From assembly GCA_002432545.1 (NCBI GenBank), contig DJFR01000105.1:58229-70760 (forward strand): a stretch of 12,532 nt of DNA, read 5' to 3'. The notes below the pieces were generated by a model that was given only the letters and a program-made list of their open reading frames with translations, did no database searches and had not been told where the DNA came from. The translations under genes and the position numbers were made by a program. Shown piece after piece: positions 7,470 to 12,532 of the stretch (the stretch's first letter is position 1; each line of letters opens with the position of its first letter). This DNA is from Flammeovirgaceae bacterium UBA5867. GTDB taxonomy: Bacteria; Bacteroidota; Bacteroidia; Cytophagales; Cyclobacteriaceae.

Positions 7470-8528
7470 TTATTTCCACCCCTTCGCGAATGCATCAAAG
7501 AACGCAGCCCAGTACGGATCAGCCCCCGGATGTTGCAAGTCGATAACCTGCTGAGCACGATGTATTTTAAGACCTGCGGATGGTTTTGTGACTGAACCGA
7601 TTACAGTAGCCCTCACGTTGTTTTTCGCCAGGTGCTCTATCAGCAGTGGAGCCTTGTCTGCCTTCGCGGTAATGATCATGGCACCAGCACCCACACAGTA
7701 TAGCGGATCGATGTTGAATAAGGCCCCGATCTTTCGTTGAGCTTCTCCCATCGGTATAGCATTCTCTTCGATCAGCACACCACATCCCGAAGCATGCGCC
7801 AGTTCATATATAGCCCCCAGTACACCGCCCTCGGTAACATCGTGCATGGCCGTAACAGAATGTGTGTGCCGATGAAACTCGCCTGCTGCCAGACCAGCTT
7901 CCACCGCGCTTGTTTCGTAAAATAATTTCGCGGCCTGCTGTTGAATAGCAGTGCCACAGGAAGTTGTCACCGTTTCAGGAAAGCTCAACGCGATGATGGA
8001 GGTGGCAATCAACGCACACTCTTTCGTCATGATCAATACATCTCCGGGTTGTGCGCCTTTGCTGGTCACGATCTGTTCACCCGGAGCTATCGTTATCATG
8101 GTGCCACCACCGGCTACCGTGGAGTTGATGCCTTCAAAGCGGCCGGTATGTCCTCCGGTAATGGCTATACCCAGGCGTTCGCAGAACTCATGTATATATT
8201 TCCAGTACTGCTCAAAGTCGTGTACCCCAAGCGTTGTGGGCAGGTTCAACGTAAACTGTGCATACTGCGGTGCAAAACCGGTGGTTGCCATATCATTAGC
8301 CATAAGCTGTACGGAGAGCCAGGCAGACTCCCGAAGACCAAGCGTAGGTATAAGTGAAAGCGGATCGCTCGTCATTGCCATAGCCAGTCCATTAGGTAAG
8401 TTCACGATCGATACATCTACACCATACTCCGGTCCGATAACAACCTCGCCTCGCACAGCTCCGCAGAACGGGAATACCTTTTCCTTGAAAAAAGAGTTTT
8501 GAATTTTTCCGGTTTCGGGGAAGTCCAT
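7470..8528 (-). CDS. HypE/PurM-like (AIR synthase-related) protein
   Basis: A 352-residue member of the PurM/AIR synthase superfamily, which includes PurM, PurL, SelD, ThiL and HypE, all ATP-using enzymes. The N-terminal domain has VVIGPEYGVDVSIV (29-42), comparable to the GDDAAV strand of relatives; then AMAMTSDPLSLIP (49-61), a helix with MANDMATTGFAPQYAQFTLNLP (76-97), and the glycine-rich ITGGHTGRFEG (123-133). The second domain has AQPGDVLIMTKECALIATSII (159-179), the typical HDVTEGGVLGAIYELAHASGCG (229-250) and YCVGAGAMIITA (277-288). The GGHT and DVTEGG features fit HypE-related AIRS-like proteins better than a clean ThiL, though ThiL belongs to the same superfamily. Substrate unknown. 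It follows the methyltransferase (61 nt gap with an AACAC repeat) and precedes the ThiE/TenI-like gene by 13 nt, which supports a linked function. Confidence 0.85.
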   Translation of the reverse strand: MDFPETGKIQNSFFKEKVFPFCGAVRGEVVIGPEYGVDVSIVNLPNGLAMAMTSDPLSLIPTLGLRESAWLSVQLMANDMATTGFAPQYAQFTLNLPTTLGVHDFEQYWKYIHEFCERLGIAITGGHTGRFEGINSTVAGGGTMITIAPGEQIVTSKGAQPGDVLIMTKECALIATSIIALSFPETVTTSCGTAIQQQAAKLFYETSAVEAGLAAGEFHRHTHSVTAMHDVTEGGVLGAIYELAHASGCGVLIEENAIPMGEAQRKIGALFNIDPLYCVGAGAMIITAKADKAPLLIEHLAKNNVRATVIGSVTKPSAGLKIHRAQQVIDLQHPGADPYWAAFFDAFAKGWK

Positions 8529-8534
8529 ATTATA

Positions 8535-8570
8535 ATGTGTTGAGGTGTTGGTGTGTTAATGTGTTGATGT
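8535..8570 (-). repeat. Short tandem 8-nt repeat (AACACnnn)
   Basis: Read on the minus strand, the gap before the PurM-like gene contains four consecutive 8-nt units: AACACATT, AACACACC, AACACCTC and AACACATT. They are preceded by a partial unit AACATC. The array ends about 6 nt before the ATG at 8528. The same unit type builds the inverted repeat at 4591-4660. Confidence 0.75.
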
Positions 8571-8589
8571 TGGGGGAGATATACTCTTA

Positions 8590-9288
8590 TCACTTTAGCT
8601 TTACATATAGGCCGAAGAAATCTCCGTAGGGGACCTTCCATTGTTGGACGGGGAACCACTCGGGCAGGCCGGTACAGTTCCATTCGAGGGTATAGTCTCT
8701 GTCTTGTAGTGCTTCTTTGATCACGCTTGTTAATGTGTTGGGTGTATAGAAGTTAGCGGTTACATAGAATGGATTCTTGCCAAAGAGTTGTTGTACTCTT
8801 CTGCGCACAACCTTCGGTGAATTACGGTTCATCATGCCGAACACAATACCATGCTTACCCACGCGGGCAGCTTCACGAATAACTTTAACAGGGTCTTTAT
8901 AATATTCGAAAGTGGTGATGAAGGCAACAGCATCGAACGTGTTGTCTTTGAAGGGCATATGATGTGAGTCTGCCAATACCAGATCGCCTTTGAATAATTG
9001 AACTCCCTGACCCAGCATGAAAGGAGAGAGGTCGCCACCCGTAGCCTCTATACCTATATCTTTCCACCAGCGGGTAAAGCGTGTTGTGCCGCATCCGAAC
9101 TCGAGGAGGGTGTTGATGCGTTTATCTTTTTCAAGAAGACCACCGATGATTTTTTTCTGCCAGATCTCTGCCCGCTTGTAGCGACCTTCATACCAGAGTT
9201 CGTACGTGTCGGTATGTTCGCGGTTAAAGAACCATTCTTTCCGGTTCTGCCAGGATCTAAGATTTTGCGTGACGAGGTTAAAAGACAT
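8590..9288 (-). CDS. Class I SAM-dependent methyltransferase
   Basis: A 232-residue methyltransferase with a Rossmann fold of the Methyltransf_11 type. Motif I is LLEFGCGTTRFTRWW (61-75); the acidic end of strand 2 is GGDLSPFML (84-92); the following ADSHHMPFKDNTFDAVAFITTFEYYKDP (106-133) covers motifs II-IV with the D119 region and the usual post-strand-4 segment. HGIVFGMMNRNSP (146-158) is strand 5. The N-terminal 50 residues are rich in W, R and Y (RSWQNRKEWFFNREHTDTYE) and may form a lid. The acceptor substrate cannot be read from the sequence. It is the first gene behind the TPP riboswitch and terminator, 24 nt after the terminator's U-run, so its transcription should fall when thiamine diphosphate is plentiful. 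It starts at ATG 9288. Confidence 0.88.
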   Translation of the reverse strand: MSFNLVTQNLRSWQNRKEWFFNREHTDTYELWYEGRYKRAEIWQKKIIGGLLEKDKRINTLLEFGCGTTRFTRWWKDIGIEATGGDLSPFMLGQGVQLFKGDLVLADSHHMPFKDNTFDAVAFITTFEYYKDPVKVIREAARVGKHGIVFGMMNRNSPKVVRRRVQQLFGKNPFYVTANFYTPNTLTSVIKEALQDRDYTLEWNCTGLPEWFPVQQWKVPYGDFFGLYVKLK

Positions 9289-9312
9289 TGTTTGCTTGTT
9301 TTAAAATCCAAC

Positions 9313-9343
9313 AAAAAAAGCCGCACCCAAAAGGAATGCGGCT
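9313..9343 (-). terminator. Riboswitch-controlled intrinsic terminator
   Basis: On the minus strand AGCCGCA (9343-9337) pairs with TGCGGCT (9325-9319) and is followed at once by a run of U's (9319-9313). The loop can add two inner CC/GG pairs around UUUU. It lies between the TPP riboswitch and the methyltransferase start. Bases 9339-9330 can pair instead with the riboswitch's 3' strand at 9390-9381 (10 bp, one G-U), which would prevent this hairpin. Confidence 0.92.
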
Positions 9344-9380
9344 CAATATCTTATGCCCGTGCAATGAAAATCGAAGCTGT

Positions 9381-9456
9381 GCATTCCCTTCGCTGGTATT
9401 AACCAGATCAGGTTCCCCGGGTATAATCTCAGCCGTTTTTCACAGCACCCCGATGC
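9381..9456 (-). promoter_or_regulatory. TPP riboswitch (THI element) aptamer
   Basis: Read on the minus strand, all conserved parts of the thiamine diphosphate aptamer are present in order. The closing stem P1 is GCAT (9456-9453) with ATGC (9384-9381). Next come the GGGGTGC segment, the pyrimidine-binding CTGAGA (9432-9427), ACCC, then GAACCTGATCTGG (to 9403) with TTAATACCAGCGAAGGGAA closing the pyrophosphate-binding arm. The order and core sequences match the standard class. It is followed by an intrinsic terminator with a mutually exclusive antiterminator, so it should reduce transcription of the downstream methyltransferase operon when TPP is bound. Confidence 0.96.
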
Positions 9457-9467
9457 GCTTATAGTGA

Positions 9468-9498
9468 CAAAGGAAAGTGATAAAGCCGGACGATGCAA
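9468..9498 (-). promoter_or_regulatory. Candidate Bacteroidota-type promoter of the TPP-riboswitch operon
   Basis: On the minus strand TTG (9498-9496) is followed after exactly 20 nt by TTCCTTTG (9475-9468), which matches TAnnTTTG at all but one fixed position. Transcription would begin a few nucleotides before the riboswitch's first stem at 9456, exactly where it should. The spacing equals that of the sucC candidate. Confidence 0.6.
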
Positions 9499-9606
9499 GA
9501 CCTCATGATTAAAATTAGTGTGATGACATTTCATAGAGCTTAATTAAAAATGAGTTTTGGTTGTTAAAAATGATGGTGGTTAATTGCGGCAAAATTTGAA
9601 AGGCGT

Positions 9607-10047
9607 ATGATGGCTAAGATTTTCAGGGCGGTGTGGTTTTTCTCGTTGATCGGGGTGCTGAGCGCATTGTTATATGTGTATGCAGACCTGCCTGAAAATG
9701 TGATTGTGCAGCAGGAGGGCATCGAAACCGTGCTCATCAGTCGGGATATTTTCTTTTACATTGTGCTCGGACTGCTTACCGTTACCAATGCTTTGGTGTA
9801 TGTTGTGGCCAGTCTTTATAAACATGATCCGTCTTTCAGAGCTTGGTTTTACGGACTGATCATTTCATTGAATCTCTTCTTTGTGGTGGGATTATTCTTA
9901 GTGAATGCATACAACAGCGATGAGCGTTTTGACTTCAGCAGAATCGGTTTTGTTATTTACGGCAGCGTGGTGTTGATGGTATTGTGGGCGGTAAGCTGGC
10001 CGGCTGTTAAGTATTTTGCTAATAAAAACGCTGATCAGTCAGTTTAG
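9607..10047 (+). CDS. Four-helix membrane protein of unknown function
   Basis: A 146-residue hydrophobic protein with four predicted transmembrane helices at about residues 7-25, 48-70, 78-100 and 112-135. The N terminus MMAKIFRAVWFF has positive charges that would stay in the cytoplasm. The first loop (residues 26-47, YADLPENVIVQQEGIETVLISRD) recalls the LPxxVxxxxxxxG loop of DUF1648-type proteins, but the resemblance is too slight for a family call. No catalytic motif is seen. It starts at ATG 9607 or the next ATG at 9610, with AAAATTTG (9591-9598), a near match to the -7 consensus, just upstream. It is divergent from the TPP-riboswitch operon and lies 251 nt before parE on the same strand. 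Its function is unknown. Confidence 0.75.
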   Translation: MMAKIFRAVWFFSLIGVLSALLYVYADLPENVIVQQEGIETVLISRDIFFYIVLGLLTVTNALVYVVASLYKHDPSFRAWFYGLIISLNLFFVVGLFLVNAYNSDERFDFSRIGFVIYGSVVLMVLWAVSWPAVKYFANKNADQSV

Positions 10048-10076
10048 ATAAGCGATTGTTAAGATTTGCTGATCAG
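10030..10076 (+). repeat. Repeated palindrome CTGATCAG at the end of the membrane-protein gene
   Basis: The 9-mer GCTGATCAG occurs at 10030-10038 and 10068-10076, each holding the perfect palindrome CTGATCAG. Because the unit is self-complementary, the two copies could form an 8-bp stem with a 30-nt loop that spans the stop codon, followed by a T-rich stretch. It could be a weak terminator or a dimeric protein site; nothing more can be said. Confidence 0.3.
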
Positions 10077-10216
10077 ACATTTATAGGTTTTTATTTTATT
10101 CATTTTTGTAGTTAAAGTTTTTGTTGAATTGATTGAAGTGACTTCAAAATTCATTTTATTAGATGTGTATAGATTTTTTGCCGGGTTAATAAAGCTGAAT
10201 ATTTCGGCTTCTGTTC

Positions 10217-10246
10217 TTGAACTCGCAGCAGATTTTTTAAACTTTG
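10217..10246 (+). promoter_or_regulatory. Candidate promoter for parE
   Basis: TTG (10217-10219) is followed after 19 nt by AAACTTTG (10239-10246), which differs from TAnnTTTG at one fixed position. It would give a leader of about 45 nt before the parE ATG at 10299. The surrounding 251-nt gap is very AT-rich. A small hairpin AAGCTGAA/TTCGGCTT (10192-10210) lies just upstream of the -33 element. Confidence 0.35.
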
Positions 10247-10298
10247 AAATTGAATTTTTTAGTCTTCAATTTTCTGAACGCTAAATCCATTTCGTGCT

Positions 10299-12203
10299 AT
10301 GGCAAAATCGGAGAAAGAGTCTTCTATGTTTACGTATGACGAATCCAGCATCAAGTCGCTTGACTGGCGTGAACACATTCGTCTGCGACCAGGTATGTAC
10401 ATCGGTAAGCTCGGTGACGGGTCATCGAAAGACGATGGTATATATGTGCTGGTAAAAGAGGTTATGGATAACTGTATCGATGAACACATGATGGGATATG
10501 GTAAGACCATCGATGTACATATAACCGAATCGAAAGTTACCGTACGCGACTATGGTCGTGGTATACCGCTCGGTAAAGTTGTTGATGTGGTTTCCAAAAT
10601 AAATACGGGTGCCAAGTACGACTCCGGTGCTTTTCAGAAATCAGTAGGGTTGAACGGTGTCGGTACAAAAGCTGTGAACGCCCTCTCGAGTTATTTTAAA
10701 GTACAGGCATTTCGGGAAGGTCAGCAGAAAACAGCTGAGTTCAAAAAAGGTGTGTTGACGAATGATCCGAAGCCGGGCAAGAGTGAAGAGAAGAACGGTA
10801 CATACGTTGAGTTCGAACCGGACAATACGATGTTCAAAAACTATCACTTCATTCCGGAATACCTGGATGACCTGATGTGGAACTACGCGTTTCTGAATGC
10901 CGGTCTCACCATTAATTATAACGGGCAAAAGTTTTTCTCAAAAGATGGTCTGCTCGATCTGCTGAGACAGAAGTCTGATGCAGACGATCTCCGTTACCCG
11001 ATCATTCACCTGAAAGGAAAAGATATAGAGGTCGCATTAACGCACGGCAATCAGTACGGTGAAGAATACTACTCATTCGTAAACGGTCAGAATACAACGC
11101 AGGGTGGTACTCACCTCGCAGCCTTCCGCGAAGGTGTAGTGAAAGGTGTTCGCGAATTTTATAAGAGTGATTTTGATGCAGCCGACATTCGCGCCAGTAT
11201 CATTGGTGCTGTATCGGTGCGTGTGCAGGAACCCGTGTTTGAGTCGCAGACCAAAACTAAACTAGGTTCAATCTATACCGCCCCGGAAGGAGGGCAGGCG
11301 ATCAAGAGTTTCGTGGGTGACTTTGTTGCCAAAGAACTGGAGATATACCTGAACACCAATCCGGCAGCAGCCGAAGCGTTAAAGAAACGTATTCAGCAAT
11401 CAGAGCGCGAGCGTAAAGAAATAGCCGGTATCAAAAAGCTGGCGAACGAACGCGCCAAGAAAGCGAACCTGCACAACCGTAAGCTCCGCGATTGCCGCTA
11501 TCACTTCGATGAGAAAAATCCGAAAGGACAGGACTGTATGATCTTCATTACCGAGGGTGACTCGGCCAGTGGATCGATCACAAAATCACGCGATGTAGAA
11601 ACACAGGCGGTATTCAGTCTTCGCGGTAAACCGTTGAACTGCTTCGGGCTTACCAAGAAAGTAGTATACGAAAACGAAGAGTTTAACCTACTGCAGCACG
11701 CCTTAAATATAGAGGACGGTCTTGATGGCTTACGCTATAACAAAGTGATTATCTCTACCGATGCCGATGTGGATGGTATGCATATTCGCTTGTTGCTGAT
11801 GACCTTCTTCCTGCAATTCTTCCCCGACCTCGTAAAAGCCGGTCACGTATTTATACTCGAAACTCCGCTCTTCCGCGTGCGGAATAAAAAGGAAACTATA
11901 TACTGCTATAGCGATGAAGAGAAACAGGCTGCAATGCGAAAGCTTGGTGCTAAACCGGAGATCACACGCTTTAAAGGTTTGGGAGAGATCTCTCCGGATG
12001 AATTTGGAAAATTTATAGGAGAGAATATTCGTCTGCAACCTGTACTGCTTCACAAAGACAGTCACCTGCAAAAGATACTTGAATTCTATATGGGCAAGAA
12101 CACACCAACCCGCCAGGACTTTATTATTGAAAACCTGCGTGTGGAACTTGATAAGATAGAAGCAAGTGCCGAGAAAACTGAAGAGGAAGAAGTAGAAGCA
12201 TAA
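10299..12203 (+). CDS. parE: DNA topoisomerase IV subunit B (type IIA)
   Basis: The ATPase subunit of a type IIA topoisomerase; with ParC it separates linked daughter chromosomes and relaxes supercoils. It has 634 residues. The GHKL ATPase has RPGMYIG (30-36), catalytic E54 and N58 in VKEVMDNCIDEHM, the ATP-lid glycines DYGRGIP (84-90) and GLNGVGTKAVNALS (117-130). The transducer shows the QTK loop FESQTKTKLGS (314-324). The TOPRIM domain has FITEGDSASG (416-425; E419), LRGKPLN (441-447), the metal site STDADVDGMH (487-496; D488, D490, D492) and RFKGLGE (557-563). Length and wording fit Bacteroidota ParE, and the next gene is parC, which supports topoisomerase IV rather than gyrase. The C-terminal tail (620-634) is very acidic. 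It starts at ATG 10299; a second ATG at codon 10 cannot be excluded. Confidence 0.93.
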   Translation: MAKSEKESSMFTYDESSIKSLDWREHIRLRPGMYIGKLGDGSSKDDGIYVLVKEVMDNCIDEHMMGYGKTIDVHITESKVTVRDYGRGIPLGKVVDVVSKINTGAKYDSGAFQKSVGLNGVGTKAVNALSSYFKVQAFREGQQKTAEFKKGVLTNDPKPGKSEEKNGTYVEFEPDNTMFKNYHFIPEYLDDLMWNYAFLNAGLTINYNGQKFFSKDGLLDLLRQKSDADDLRYPIIHLKGKDIEVALTHGNQYGEEYYSFVNGQNTTQGGTHLAAFREGVVKGVREFYKSDFDAADIRASIIGAVSVRVQEPVFESQTKTKLGSIYTAPEGGQAIKSFVGDFVAKELEIYLNTNPAAAEALKKRIQQSERERKEIAGIKKLANERAKKANLHNRKLRDCRYHFDEKNPKGQDCMIFITEGDSASGSITKSRDVETQAVFSLRGKPLNCFGLTKKVVYENEEFNLLQHALNIEDGLDGLRYNKVIISTDADVDGMHIRLLLMTFFLQFFPDLVKAGHVFILETPLFRVRNKKETIYCYSDEEKQAAMRKLGAKPEITRFKGLGEISPDEFGKFIGENIRLQPVLLHKDSHLQKILEFYMGKNTPTRQDFIIENLRVELDKIEASAEKTEEEEVEA

Positions 12204-12290
12204 TATATACAGCAGGATGTGCATGTGAATGCAAGACATTCTGAAGATTAGTTAAACAGCATTTTTGAAGTTTATATTTTTTAATCGGTC

Positions 12291-12532
12291 ATGAGTAAGA
12301 AAGAAAACCCGAAAGCAAACGAGGACAACGAATCAAACGAAGAAAACAGCAATGGTGCCGGTGGAGGAGAAGATGTAATCCACTCCATTGCCATTGATGG
12401 TTTATACCAGAGTTGGTTCCTTGACTATGCATCCTATGTAATTCTTGAGCGTGCAGTTCCGCGCCTGGAAGATGGGTTCAAACCCGTACAGCGCAGGATC
12501 ATGCATTCGCTGAAGGAAATGGACGATGGCCG
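12291..12532 (+). CDS. parC: DNA topoisomerase IV subunit A, 5' part only
   Basis: The first 80 codons of the DNA-cleaving subunit; the gene runs off the window. The start is a low-complexity acidic/asparagine-rich leader (residues 1-27: MSKKENPKANEDNESNEENS and a glycine run). It then enters the conserved N-terminal domain with DGLYQSWFLDYASYVILERAVPRLEDGFKPVQRRIMHSLKEMDDG, split here as the strand SYVILERAVPRLEDG (48-62) and FKPVQRRIMHSL (63-74), the counterpart of the ALPDVRDGLKPVHRRIL segment of GyrA/ParC. The active-site tyrosine lies beyond the window. ATG 12291 is 87 nt after the parE stop on the same strand, the usual parE-parC order. The gap holds no clear terminator. Confidence 0.9.
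   Translation, partial: MSKKENPKANEDNESNEENSNGAGGGEDVIHSIAIDGLYQSWFLDYASYVILERAVPRLEDGFKPVQRRIMHSLKEMDDG

Noticed and set aside
7457..7558. Longer ThiE/TenI-like protein beginning upstream at 7558
   Set aside because: The extension overlaps the end of the PurM-like gene and is basic, unstructured sequence; ATG 7456 has a better spacing and a GGAAG stretch upstream.
7941..8502. Two plus-strand reading frames of 138 and 183 codons opposite the PurM-like gene
   Set aside because: They overlap each other and the conserved minus-strand gene, and neither shows a family motif.
6785..9288. Bacimethrin-type thiamine antimetabolite cluster
   Set aside because: A methyltransferase is present, but no thymidylate-synthase-like, glycosyltransferase-like or ThiD-like genes are nearby.
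10192..10210. Hairpin AAGCTGAA/TTCGGCTT as a terminator of the membrane-protein gene
   Set aside because: No U-run follows on either strand and the loop is only 3 nt; it is noted only as a structure upstream of the parE promoter candidate.
11730..12239. Minus-strand reading frame of 169 codons inside parE
   Set aside because: It lies antisense to the conserved TOPRIM domain of parE and its protein is a hydrophobic, cysteine-rich mixture typical of an antisense shadow.

Overview
The window looks like a piece of a Bacteroidota chromosome, probably of the Cytophagales type. The evidence is the DUF6089-like outer-membrane protein, the Bacteroidota-style topoisomerase IV genes, the near absence of Shine-Dalgarno sequences, and promoters that fit the Bacteroidota pattern (TTG about 19-20 nt upstream of TAnnTTTG) rather than the E. 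coli one. The genus cannot be told from this sequence. There is no transposon, phage, CRISPR array, tRNA or rRNA; it is mostly core metabolism plus one less ordinary operon.

Layout. A hairpin terminator (1-38) closes a minus-strand pair: sucC (succinyl-CoA ligase beta, 996-2207) followed by a secreted beta-barrel protein (67-945). Divergent from sucC is a LolD/MacB-type ABC ATPase (2277-2933, plus). About 310 nt without a recognisable gene (2934-3244) separates it from mtaB (3245-4564, minus), a tRNA methylthiotransferase. From 9288 down to 4653 five minus-strand genes follow one another: a SAM methyltransferase, a HypE/PurM-like (AIR-synthase-related) protein, a divergent ThiE/TenI-like protein, a Trm112-like zinc-ribbon protein and a phosphoglucomutase/phosphomannomutase. 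On the right, on the plus strand, lie a four-helix membrane protein (9607-10047), parE (10299-12203) and the first 80 codons of parC (12291 to the window edge).

The most interesting part is 9496-6785. A clear TPP riboswitch (9381-9456, minus) lies just downstream of a Bacteroidota-type promoter. It is followed by an intrinsic terminator (9313-9343) and then the methyltransferase. The 3' strand of the riboswitch's closing stem is complementary over 10 bp to the terminator's 5' arm and loop, so an antiterminator and the terminator exclude each other. Thiamine diphosphate should therefore shut off methyltransferase - HypE/PurM-like - ThiE/TenI-like, possibly with Trm112 and pgm behind them. None of the first three is a textbook thiamine gene as read here: the ThiE-like protein has lost several motifs of the ThiE active site, and the PurM-like protein is not a clean ThiL. 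This is a candidate for an undescribed thiamine-related pathway or a non-orthologous replacement.

A second oddity is a family of short AACAC-NNN repeats in two intergenic gaps. One is an 8-nt tandem array in front of the PurM-like gene (8535-8570). The other is a long imperfect inverted repeat between pgm and mtaB (4591-4660).
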